Source: an uncultured Victivallaceae bacterium
GTDB taxonomy: Bacteria > Verrucomicrobiota > Lentisphaeria > Victivallales > Victivallaceae
Reading direction: 5' to 3'
DNA: 5,695 bases
NCBI GenBank assembly: GCA_934663655.1
Contig: CAKUKT010000184.1
Coordinates: forward strand, 1-5,695
Part shown: positions 1 to 5,695 of the stretch, one piece after another
Layout of the letters: the number at the start of each line of letters is the position of its first letter
How positions within the stretch are numbered: the stretch's first letter is position 1
Notes under the pieces: generated by a model
Database searches by the model: none
Told to the model about the DNA's origin: nothing
The model's input: the letters and a program-made list of their open reading frames with translations, nothing else
Program-made: the position numbers and the translations under genes

Positions 1-650
1 AGGCGACTACCTGCATCAACAATCTCAAAGGGCTGGCGCTCGCCGTCACCCAGTATTCCGACACCCACCGCGGCTGGGGACCGGCGAACATCTGTGCCAC
101 CGGCAACAGCGCCTATGCCGCTGACGGCACCCGTTATCCCGGCTACAGCTGGGCGGACTACCTGCTCGGCGACAAACTGATCTCCTACTGTGATCCACTG
201 CTCCGCTGTCCCAACGGCTACCCCGGGAAAGCGGACATCAAGCAAAATGGTGCGCGGTACATGTACTACTACTATGGAATTGACGGTCAATCATACATCG
301 GCGCCGGTGTAAACACATTTTATGCAACAAAATTGCTCGGTCCGGACAAATTTCATCGGCAGATATTCTTACCGAAACTCACTACCCCCTCCGACACCCA
401 CTACATCATAGACACCTTTTACACCACCGAAAATCGAAGTTTTGCGGCGGCCAACCCGAATGGGGGATACGTTGCGGAGAACCATCCAGACAAATTGCAC
501 ATGACCTATCTGGATGGCCACGCCGAACAACTCCAACCCGAGGCCTTCATAGCCCGGCTCCGCAGCAACCGGGATGATTACGGCGAAGGCTTCAACTTCA
601 AGTACCTGGAAAACAATCGTACGGTCACCCGGATTGAAGCTATTCCCTGA
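1..650 (+). CDS. H-X9-DG pseudopilin-like protein, 5'-truncated by window edge
   Basis: The reading frame is open from base 3 to the TGA at 648-650, giving 215 visible residues. The first residues read TTCINNLKGLALAVTQYSD, which matches the Cys-x-x-Asn-Leu-Lys segment that follows the hydrophobic helix in prepilin-like proteins of Lentisphaerota and Planctomycetes, so only about 40-50 N-terminal residues (leader and helix) should be missing. A CPNGYPG motif lies near 210-230. The C-terminal signature is His (codon 483-485), nine residues, then Asp-Gly (513-518), exactly the H-X9-DG pattern. Such proteins resemble type II secretion pseudopilins and are expected to sit in the cytoplasmic membrane with a periplasmic or surface globular domain; their actual role is unknown. 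The next gene starts 79 bases downstream with no terminator between, suggesting one transcript. Family assignment is confident; function is not. Confidence 0.85.
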   Translation, partial: ATTCINNLKGLALAVTQYSDTHRGWGPANICATGNSAYAADGTRYPGYSWADYLLGDKLISYCDPLLRCPNGYPGKADIKQNGARYMYYYYGIDGQSYIGAGVNTFYATKLLGPDKFHRQIFLPKLTTPSDTHYIIDTFYTTENRSFAAANPNGGYVAENHPDKLHMTYLDGHAEQLQPEAFIARLRSNRDDYGEGFNFKYLENNRTVTRIEAIP

Positions 651-716
651 ATTTATTGAACCCGTAAAACCAGATAACGAAAACCGGCTGTCTGCAGCTG
701 AAATGTTAAAAAACAC

Positions 717-720
717 AGGA
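717..720 (+). promoter_or_regulatory. Shine-Dalgarno site choosing the ATG at 730
   Basis: AGGA at 717-720 lies nine bases before the ATG at 730. It supports that start over the in-frame ATG at 703 and over starts further upstream, which would overlap the preceding gene and bury the signal peptide inside the protein. Confidence 0.6.
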
Positions 721-729
721 AATTCTGTT

Positions 730-2901
730 ATGCGTCTAATTTTGGCAGCACTTTTCCTCGGCATCTTCACCCTTTCAGCTGAGGACGACTGGGAGACCCG
801 GCGTGCTGAAGCGTTGAATCGTCCGCGCCACATGATCTACAATACCGACGGCTGCGACGCAGTCTACTACCCCCGCGAACTTGCCGCCACGCCGGAGAAC
901 TTCCGGGCACGTCGCCTGAATTACGCACTGGGGACCCGGATCGACACCGTTTCCTACAGCCCGCTGTCGGCGTGGAACACCACTACCGACAGCAAAGTCA
1001 TGCCGCAGATACTTGCCGATATGCCTCACTCGCCCCAGACCCGCAATGCCACCCGGGAATTTATCGCCGCCGGCGCCGATCCATTGAAAATGACGCAGGA
1101 TTTCTGCCGTGATAACGATCTGGAGTTTTTCGTGAGCCTGCGCGTGAACGACACCCACGACGCTTACTGGCCGAACGGGGTTCGCAATGTATTTTTTTCC
1201 GATTTCAAGGCAAATCACCCGGAATATCTTGTGGGTTCGTTGCAGAACCAGACGAAATTTGCGCGTTGGAGCGCGATGAATTTCGCCGTGAAGGAGGTGC
1301 GCGATCAATTTGCCGCCTTTGTCGCCGAACTCTGCGCCAACTACGACATCGACGGCATTGAATACGATTTTCTGCGTCACATCCAGCTCTTCAAAAGTGT
1401 TGCCGAAGGAGGAGATGCGACGCCGGAGGAGCTCGAGATGATGACCGGACTGATGCGGGAACTCCGTGAAATCACCGAGGCGGCCGGTCGGAAACGCGGT
1501 CGTCCGATTCTCGTCTCGATCCGGGTGCCGGATTCGGTCGAATTCTGCCGGGCGGTCGGAATTGACCTGGAGAAGTGGCTTGCCGAAAAACTGGCTGACA
1601 TCATGATCGGCAGCGGCTATTTTCAGCTCAACTACTGGGATTATTCGGTTGCGCTTGCCCGCAAATACCAGGTGAAGTTCTACGCGTCACTCGATGAATC
1701 GCGCATTGAAGCGAGCAGCATCCGCGAAAAAGTGCCTTATCTGCCGGGACGGGCCGGTTTCGACCGGGCGTTCTTCTGTGCCCGGCTGGCGGCCGCTGCG
1801 CAGCAGGGGTGTGACGGGGTTTATCTTTTCAACCTCGAACACGGCAAACTGGCCGACCTCGCCTCCATAACCGACGAGGAGATTGCCCGGGCCAACAAAC
1901 GCTATTTCGCAACGGAACGATGGAGCGGCGGCTACCGGCCGGTATTTTACCTCAACAACTGGGAACGTTTCATGGCGATGCCGCTGATCGATCCGATTTA
2001 TCCGGCCGCGCTTAAAGCCGGCGTTCCTTTCGAGTTCGACCTGGTAAGCGGCAATGAACCGCTCCGGGAAGCGGCGAATTTGCCGCAAATTCAGGCCAGA
2101 GCGGCGGTCGAAGCGGACGTCTCCGGAATGACGCTTGCAATCAACGGCAAAAAGTGCGGGGAAGCGGTTCGGGACGGAGAGAATGTGTTGATTTTCGACG
2201 TACCGGTCGAAGCGCTCAAACCGGGACGCAATCATATCTCCCTGGTCGCCTCCGGAGCCGCGGAGACGGTCAAACTTCACGACTTCTGCCTCAACATCGA
2301 TTACAGCACTCCCGACCGTCTGCTCGCCCGCCAGCCGGAACTCGCCGAACTGCAGGATTTCGATGTGATCTTTTCGCCGGACCACCTCTCCGGATGGCAT
2401 ACCGGACTGCTCAAGGAGTCGAGCACAGTCGGCGCTGACGGGGATCGGGGGATTCTGCTGCCGAGTATGGCGGGAAGTTCGCTCGCCTTCTCCAAGCGGG
2501 ATGCGTTGTCACGTCAGACGGGCCTGCTCTACTTCTGTGAAGATTTTCGACTGGTAAAAGCCGAACCCGGAAAAAAATATGTGCTGTCACTGATTTTCAA
2601 TATCGGCGCCCCGGGCAACGAAATCAATACCGCCTTTATGATCAGTCCGGAGGGACTTCTGGCCTACCACGGCAAACAGTTCATTGAATATCCGTTCAAG
2701 GACCAACGTCACCGGCTCGAACTGCTGATCGATCCGGCGGATCGGGCCTGTGCGGTTTTCATTGACGGGAAACCGGTCAAAACGTTGACTCTCGAGACGC
2801 TCAAATCAGAGAAGAAAAATCTGATCATCGCCGGAGGTTCGGGGCAAGTAGGCGGAAGCGCGGAGATCTACAGTTTCCGGCTGGGGGAAATTGCGAGATA
2901 A
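730..2901 (+). CDS. secreted glycoside-hydrolase-like TIM-barrel protein with C-terminal beta modules
   Basis: The protein has 723 residues from the ATG at 730. That start gives a clear Sec signal peptide (MRLILAALFLGIFTLSA, likely cut after Ala17), so export to the periplasm or outside is expected. Residues about 25-395 look like a (beta/alpha)8 barrel of the GHL10/DUF187-like type. Visible strand-end motifs are DIDGIEYDFLRH (206-217), ILVSIRVP (260-267), DIMIGSGYFQLNYWDY (290-305), KFYASLDES (316-324) and GCDGVYLFNLEHG (360-372). Glu211 and Asp213 are the best candidates for catalytic or substrate-binding acids. Residues about 430-510 form a small beta domain (LAINGKK, then a VPVEALKPGRNHISL stretch), and about 541-723 looks like a concanavalin/LamG-type jelly roll that could bind carbohydrate. 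The exact family and substrate cannot be fixed from sequence reading alone. It follows an H-X9-DG gene, probably in the same operon, and is followed by a terminator 165 bases after the stop. Confidence 0.85.
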   Translation: MRLILAALFLGIFTLSAEDDWETRRAEALNRPRHMIYNTDGCDAVYYPRELAATPENFRARRLNYALGTRIDTVSYSPLSAWNTTTDSKVMPQILADMPHSPQTRNATREFIAAGADPLKMTQDFCRDNDLEFFVSLRVNDTHDAYWPNGVRNVFFSDFKANHPEYLVGSLQNQTKFARWSAMNFAVKEVRDQFAAFVAELCANYDIDGIEYDFLRHIQLFKSVAEGGDATPEELEMMTGLMRELREITEAAGRKRGRPILVSIRVPDSVEFCRAVGIDLEKWLAEKLADIMIGSGYFQLNYWDYSVALARKYQVKFYASLDESRIEASSIREKVPYLPGRAGFDRAFFCARLAAAAQQGCDGVYLFNLEHGKLADLASITDEEIARANKRYFATERWSGGYRPVFYLNNWERFMAMPLIDPIYPAALKAGVPFEFDLVSGNEPLREAANLPQIQARAAVEADVSGMTLAINGKKCGEAVRDGENVLIFDVPVEALKPGRNHISLVASGAAETVKLHDFCLNIDYSTPDRLLARQPELAELQDFDVIFSPDHLSGWHTGLLKESSTVGADGDRGILLPSMAGSSLAFSKRDALSRQTGLLYFCEDFRLVKAEPGKKYVLSLIFNIGAPGNEINTAFMISPEGLLAYHGKQFIEYPFKDQRHRLELLIDPADRACAVFIDGKPVKTLTLETLKSEKKNLIIAGGSGQVGGSAEIYSFRLGEIAR

Positions 2902-2999
2902 TCCCCTTTTTCTGCTGCTGCCGCGTCCGATTTTCACCTCATTTATATTGGTTTTCACTGTAGCTTTGCTGACCTACGCCGGTTACTGAGAGAACTGAT

Positions 3000-3029
3000 C
3001 CGCACTTTTCCGTAAAGGGGGAAATGCGG
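3000..3029 (+). other. 12-position stem-loop upstream of terminator
   Basis: Bases 3000-3011 pair with 3018-3029 (CCGCA with TGCGG at the base, then TTTTCC with GGGGAA including two G-T pairs), with one C/A mismatch at 3005/3024 and a six-base loop GTAAAG. It has no T-run of its own, so it is not an intrinsic terminator. It may be a 3'-UTR stabilising structure of the preceding mRNA or part of a small RNA ending at the terminator at 3092. Confidence 0.55.
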
Positions 3030-3065
3030 TTCGGGGTTGGCCGGAGAATAAATTTCCGTAAAATT

Positions 3066-3092
3066 CGCCGCCCTTTCCGGCGGCGTTTTTTT
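3066..3092 (+). terminator. Rho-independent terminator after the TIM-barrel gene
   Basis: CGCCGCC (3066-3072) pairs perfectly with GGCGGCG (3079-3085) around a six-base loop, followed by seven T residues (3086-3092). The flanking GTAAAA (3058-3063) could extend the stem with TTTTAC (3089-3094). It lies 165 bases after the stop at 2901 and should end that transcript. The reverse-strand T-run is short, so it is mainly a + strand terminator. Confidence 0.9.
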
Positions 3093-3269
3093 ACCCTCGT
3101 TTCCGAAGCGGCTAAAAAGCCGGTTCCACCACAAGAATACGGAGACCTGCGCGCGAAAAATCTGGCGGTTGCCGTACCCGTAGCTGGAGGAAACATTTCG
3201 TCTGCACCGGCTGAACGACAGGGATCGATTCAAAAATCGTATAGGCAAGCAGGCAGGAAGTTTAAAAAT

Positions 3270-3300
3270 TTTTATCGAGGAGTATTGCTTTTATCGGGGA
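3270..3300 (+). repeat. two-copy 12-base direct repeat TTTTATCGRGGA overlapping the promoter
   Basis: TTTTATCGAGGA (3270-3281) and TTTTATCGGGGA (3289-3300) match at 11 of 12 positions and are offset by 19 bases. The second copy overlaps the end of the -35 element and fills most of the promoter spacer; the first lies just upstream of the -35. This is a suitable layout for a regulator that binds direct repeats. No regulator gene is in the window. Confidence 0.45.
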
Positions 3301-3313
3301 ACTATCATAGAAT
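3285..3313 (+). promoter_or_regulatory. sigma70-type promoter for the pseudopilin gene at 3406
   Basis: A TTGCTT -35 element (3285-3290), a 17-base spacer and a TAGAAT -10 element (3308-3313, five of six consensus bases) predict a start near 3320 and a leader of about 85 bases. An AT palindrome TAAAAATTTTTA (3263-3274) sits where an UP element would lie. The -35 is only three of six consensus bases, which fits with the repeats being sites for an activator or repressor. Confidence 0.55.
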
Positions 3314-3324
3314 ATTTTTGAGTT

Positions 3325-3375
3325 ATCAGGTTTTCATCAAAATTGACTGCAGCATTTTTGATTTCCGGGCCTGAT
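3325..3375 (+). promoter_or_regulatory. 5'-UTR two-tier stem-loop
   Basis: ATCAGG (3325-3330) pairs with CCTGAT (3370-3375), and inside it ATCAAAA (3336-3342) pairs with TTTTGAT (3356-3362). If transcription starts near 3320, this structure would sit at the 5' end of the mRNA and leave the ribosome binding site at 3394-3399 free. A role in mRNA stability is a plausible inference; no known riboswitch class is recognised. Confidence 0.4.
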
Positions 3376-3393
3376 GATCAATTCAACACAAAA

Positions 3394-3399
3394 AAGGAG
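3394..3399 (+). promoter_or_regulatory. strong Shine-Dalgarno site for ATG 3406
   Basis: AAGGAG lies six bases before the ATG at 3406. This decides the start over the in-frame TTG at 3343, which would lie inside the leader stem-loop, and over the ATG at 3418, which has no such site. It suggests efficient translation. Confidence 0.85.
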
Positions 3400-3405
3400 A
3401 ACGCC

Positions 3406-4152
3406 ATGATTCCCGGTATGAAAAGATTCACTCTGATCGAACTCCTCGTCGTGATCGCGATCATCGCGATTCTCGCCGCGATGCTGATGCCCGCCCTCTC
3501 CAAGGCCCGCGAACGCGCCCGCGCTTCCAGTTGCACCAGCAACCTTAAACAAACTTCCCTGGTGCTGAATATGTACGCCGGGGACAACAAAGAATGGGTT
3601 TCGCTGGCTACGATGCGGGCCCCCAGTGTTTACCGTCCGGCAGAATGGATGATCAAACTCGGTTATCTGCCCGGTCAGCAGGATGCCACCTGGCCCAGCG
3701 TCCGGAACACCATCATGCAGTGCCCCAGTCTGCCGGCGGCAGTAAGTCCGGTGGAAACTTACGGTTCCCGCGGATTCAATCACAACAGCTATTATCCGCA
3801 CAGTGCCCAGACTTGTCCGGCTTACTACAAAAAGTTCGGTTCCTATGGTACGCAGGATCCTGCCCGCAGCGACAGCTTCTTCTTTACCATGGGTTCGATC
3901 AAGGTTCCGACCGATTTCTCGCTGTTTGTTGACTCGGTTTGGGTCGATGCCAACGGTATGAAGCAGACCTATTACATCATGGACCCGCACCACATGGCTT
4001 ACGGTGTGGTTCATATGCGTCACGGCAAGAACGCCAACTCCTCGTTCCTTGACGGTTCTGCCCGTACCATGAACAAAAACGACGTCAACGCTTACGGTTA
4101 CGCTTATTACTATGAAACTGCTTTGACGGCGGCCCCCAAAGTTACGGATTGA
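3406..4152 (+). CDS. H-X9-DG pseudopilin-like membrane-anchored protein, complete
   Basis: The product has 248 residues. The N-terminus is MIPGMKRF followed by [19 protein letters not shown], a class III (type IV pilin/pseudopilin) signal whose Glu12 is at +5 if cleavage falls before Phe8. The residue at -1 would be Arg7 instead of the usual Gly. After the helix comes [22 protein letters not shown] (Cys43), the usual linker of this family, then a globular domain rich in Tyr, Ser and Asn with Cys106 (CPSL) and Cys137. His206, nine residues, then Asp216-Gly217 forms the H-X9-DG signature. The length is typical for the family. It should be inserted in the inner membrane with the C-terminal domain outside the cytoplasm; role unknown. 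It has its own promoter, leader and terminator and appears monocistronic. Related to the truncated gene at the left edge by class, though the visible globular parts differ clearly. Confidence 0.93.
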   Translation: MIPGMKRFTLIELLVVIAIIAILAAMLMPALSKARERARASSCTSNLKQTSLVLNMYAGDNKEWVSLATMRAPSVYRPAEWMIKLGYLPGQQDATWPSVRNTIMQCPSLPAAVSPVETYGSRGFNHNSYYPHSAQTCPAYYKKFGSYGTQDPARSDSFFFTMGSIKVPTDFSLFVDSVWVDANGMKQTYYIMDPHHMAYGVVHMRHGKNANSSFLDGSARTMNKNDVNAYGYAYYYETALTAAPKVTD

Positions 4153-4193
4153 TCAAAAATACTGTAACTGAGGGCAGTGGTTTTGTCCGGTCA

Positions 4194-4220
4194 TGCCGAT
4201 GGAGTTCTTTTTCATCGGCA
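4194..4220 (+). other. 3'-UTR hairpin, perfect 8-bp stem
   Basis: TGCCGATG (4194-4201) pairs perfectly with CATCGGCA (4213-4220) across an 11-base T-rich loop. It stands 41 bases after the stop at 4152 and 16 bases before the terminator stem. It lacks a downstream T-run, so it probably protects the 3' end or assists termination. Confidence 0.55.
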
Positions 4221-4236
4221 ACTGATAAGTAATCTG

Positions 4237-4275
4237 TGCCGTTACCGCATTGATTTGCGGGAACGGCAATTTTTT
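4237..4275 (+). terminator. Rho-independent terminator of the pseudopilin unit
   Basis: A 13-position stem (4237-4249 with 4256-4268; TGCCGTT/AACGGCA and CCGCA/TGCGG, one A/G mismatch at 4244/4261) with a six-base loop is followed by A and six T residues (4270-4275). It separates the pseudopilin transcript from the GH127-like gene. Confidence 0.9.
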
Positions 4276-4299
4276 GAAAATACTTGTATTAACTTGTTT

Positions 4300-4314
4300 T
4301 TGAAACAGTTTCAA
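4300..4314. promoter_or_regulatory. palindromic operator candidate TTGAAAC-A-GTTTCAA
   Basis: Two perfect 7-base arms (4300-4306 and 4308-4314) flank a single A. The half-site TTGAAAC/GTTTCAA resembles operators of LacI-family sugar regulators, though those usually have an even CG centre. It lies three bases before the chosen start of the glycosidase gene, so bound protein would block transcription or the start region. No convincing -35/-10 pair was found around it. Confidence 0.5.
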
Positions 4315-4317
4315 TCT

Positions 4318-5695
4318 ATGTCAGCATTTTCGAGTAAATGGGGTTTTCCGGTTGCGTGTCAACTTTCCGGCGATATGGAGTTACGGGTAAAGTTGGCCTG
4401 CCGCCGGGTGCATGATTCTGAACTCTATTCGCCGGATAAAATATATTTGCGCAATAACGATGCGTGGCCGGGGGATTTTGCCGGACGCACATTGCTGGCA
4501 TGGCATAAATACAGTTCAATATTGCAGAAAAACGATCCGGAGCTGGAAAAAGCGTTGTCGCTTTATAACGATTTCTGTAACCGGCGCGGATTTCTGGGGG
4601 CGATTCATCCGGAGGATATGTTTGACGAACAGCAGCTTTCCGGACACGGCTGGCTTCTCCGGGCCATGGCCGAAATTTATACCAAGACAGCGTGCGGAAT
4701 CTGCCGCACAGTTGCCGTTAATGTTTTTGAAAATCTTGCTCTGCCGCTGGCAAAACATCTGGCAACTTATCCATTGAGCGATTCCGTGCGCAATGCTTCC
4801 GGCGCAGTAGATGGAACTGCCGACCGCCGTATCGGAGTGTGGAGAGTCAGTACCGATGTGGGGGCAATATTCATATTTTTTGCGGGATTGGTTCATGCCG
4901 CAGAAGTTTTTGAGCTGCCCGCGGAAAAATTGCTGGAGCAATTTGTGTCGTTGGCCGGGAAGGTCGATTTTGTTCAGAATAAGTATCAAACCCATGCGTC
5001 GCTGACGCTGTGCCGTGCGCTTTTGCGGTACAGCCGGGTCTTCAACCGGCCCGAAGCCGGAAAACTGGCGGAAAAGATATTCGGCCTTTACTGCGATAAC
5101 GGAATGACGCTCAACGGAGCCAATTACAACTGGTTTTGCCGCCCCGAATGGACCGAACCGTGCGCGGTGGTCGATGGCTTTATGGTGGCAATGGAGCTTT
5201 TCCGGCGCAGCGGAAAAAGTGATTATCTTGCTTTGGCGCACAAGATATGGTTTTCGGCCATTGAACGCGCCCAGCGGCCCAACGGCGGTTTCGGCGGCGA
5301 CAACTGTCTGCGGCCGGAAGAGCCGGAGCTTTATATGAAATTTTACGAAGCGGTGAACTGCTGCAATATGCGTGCCGCCGAAGGTTTTTACACCGCCGTC
5401 ATGCAGGGGATTTATTGGCAGGACAATGTGCTGCATATTGCATTGCCGATCCCGGGAACGTTTGAATTTGCCGACGGGTTGGTCGTAAAAGTGGAAACAA
5501 CCTATCCATACGGCGATATCTGGAATGCAGAAATTATTGCTCACGGCAGCAAAATTCCTGAAAAAATATGCTGTTTTATGAGCGGTTGCTCCTGGATGGA
5601 AAAATCCGGGGAGCGAGCTGAATTTGAACTTGAAAAACACTTTTTGAGCGATCAGAAAAGTTTTATTTATCAGCGTGGACCATTGATGTATGGTC
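4318..5695 (+). CDS. GH127-like (DUF1680) beta-L-arabinofuranosidase-type enzyme, 3'-truncated by window edge
   Basis: The frame is open for 459 codons to the window end. No signal peptide is seen, so a cytoplasmic enzyme is likely. Family signs, in order: PGDFAGRTLLAW (51-62) and LSGHGWLLRAMAEIY (107-121) from the helical barrel, THAS with His226, then WTEPCAVVDGFMVAMELFRRSG with Glu280-x-Cys282, NGGFGGD, and AVNCCNMRAAEGF with Cys348-Cys349. In characterised GH127 (HypBA1) a zinc is held by E338, C340, C417 and C418, and C417 is the nucleophile; the same E-x-C plus C-C pattern is present with similar spacing. The acid/base Glu of that enzyme, about 16 residues before the E-x-C, is not evident here: the equivalent stretch reads LNGANYNWF. 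Members are about 600-650 residues, so roughly 130-200 are missing. The ATG at 4318 has no Shine-Dalgarno site; ATG 4375 is an alternative, but it would remove the GFPVACQLSG strand. Arabinoside substrate is inferred from the family only. Confidence 0.85.
   Translation, partial: MSAFSSKWGFPVACQLSGDMELRVKLACRRVHDSELYSPDKIYLRNNDAWPGDFAGRTLLAWHKYSSILQKNDPELEKALSLYNDFCNRRGFLGAIHPEDMFDEQQLSGHGWLLRAMAEIYTKTACGICRTVAVNVFENLALPLAKHLATYPLSDSVRNASGAVDGTADRRIGVWRVSTDVGAIFIFFAGLVHAAEVFELPAEKLLEQFVSLAGKVDFVQNKYQTHASLTLCRALLRYSRVFNRPEAGKLAEKIFGLYCDNGMTLNGANYNWFCRPEWTEPCAVVDGFMVAMELFRRSGKSDYLALAHKIWFSAIERAQRPNGGFGGDNCLRPEEPELYMKFYEAVNCCNMRAAEGFYTAVMQGIYWQDNVLHIALPIPGTFEFADGLVVKVETTYPYGDIWNAEIIAHGSKIPEKICCFMSGCSWMEKSGERAEFELEKHFLSDQKSFIYQRGPLMYG

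Larger units (their letters stand above)
2902..3405. other. 504-base intergenic region, structured, no supported gene
   Basis: No open frame here has a convincing start, ribosome binding site or recognisable protein; those present on either strand are rich in Arg and Ser and look like chance frames. The left half holds a hairpin and an intrinsic terminator. A weaker inverted repeat follows: CGGCT at 3109-3113 and AGCCG at 3118-3122 around an AAAA loop, flanked by GAA/TTC arms. The right half holds a promoter, a direct repeat and a leader stem-loop for the pseudopilin gene at 3406. Between about 3127 and 3260 I see nothing specific. Confidence 0.7.

Noticed and set aside
574..729. Upstream extension of the TIM-barrel gene to 574
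   Set aside because: It would overlap the preceding gene by 77 bases and place a clear signal peptide internally; the Shine-Dalgarno site at 717-720 supports 730.
2939..3248. Two overlapping reverse-strand frames of 85 and 97 codons
   Set aside because: They overlap each other and the + strand hairpin and terminator, have no convincing start signals and no recognisable protein.
3024..3374. A 116-codon + strand frame in the intergenic region
   Set aside because: It runs through the terminator, promoter and leader stem-loop, has no ribosome binding site and an Arg-rich, domain-free product.
3451..3470. Repeated ATCGCGAT units resembling a tandem repeat or palindrome
   Set aside because: They encode the conserved V-I-A-I-I-A-I-L helix of the pseudopilin signal and are explained by codon choice.
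4412..4777. A 121-codon + strand frame inside the GH127-like gene
   Set aside because: Out of frame with the supported gene, low-complexity mixture of Arg, Ile and Trp, no ribosome site; a shadow frame.
4516..5640. A 374-codon open frame on the reverse strand
   Set aside because: It lies wholly antisense to the GH127-like gene, whose + strand frame shows clear family motifs. The reverse product is rich in His, Phe and Arg and shows no recognisable domain.
1..5695. CRISPR arrays, tRNA or rRNA genes, insertion sequences
   Set aside because: No regularly spaced repeats, tRNA-like cloverleaf, rRNA-like stretch, transposase or terminal inverted repeats were seen on either strand.

Overview
The window most resembles a Lentisphaerota genome (Victivallis-like, PVC superphylum). 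This is inferred from gene content. It holds two short proteins of the 'prepilin-type N-terminal / H-X9-DG' class, one with a near-consensus [16 protein letters not shown] start, placed between carbohydrate-active enzyme genes. That combination is very common in Lentisphaerota and also occurs in some Planctomycetes and Verrucomicrobia. No rRNA or marker gene is present to settle the taxonomy. All four genes lie on the + strand, with short spacers and good Shine-Dalgarno sites before the two internal genes.

Layout. Bases 1-650 are the 3' part of an H-X9-DG pseudopilin-like gene whose N-terminus is off the window. After a 79-base gap without a terminator comes 730-2901, a 723-residue secreted TIM-barrel protein that looks like a glycoside hydrolase with two C-terminal beta-rich modules; the two are probably co-transcribed. 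Bases 2902-3405 are non-coding but structured: a hairpin (3000-3029), a strong intrinsic terminator (3066-3092), then a sigma70-type promoter (3285-3313) with an AT-rich block and two copies of a 12-base direct repeat around it, and a 5'-UTR stem-loop (3325-3375). Bases 3406-4152 encode a complete 248-residue H-X9-DG pseudopilin-like protein with an excellent ribosome binding site. It ends in its own hairpin and terminator (4194-4275), so it looks like a self-contained monocistronic unit. A 15-base palindromic operator candidate (4300-4314) then precedes a gene that runs off the right edge (4318 onward). This gene encodes a cytoplasmic GH127-like (DUF1680) enzyme carrying the E-x-C and C-C zinc-thiolate signature of beta-L-arabinofuranosidases. 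It extends past the window edge, so no stop codon is visible.

How the parts may fit together (inference). The TIM-barrel enzyme is exported and could attack an external glycan. The GH127-like enzyme has no signal peptide and could trim imported arabinose-containing oligosaccharides. The H-X9-DG proteins are membrane-anchored by their pilin-like helix and of unknown role; their repeated placement beside glycan-degrading enzymes suggests a surface or secretion function linked to glycan use. The most interesting points are the absence of the usual Gly before the predicted prepilin cleavage site, the apparent loss of the acid/base Glu in the GH127-like enzyme, and the dense regulatory architecture before the internal pseudopilin gene.
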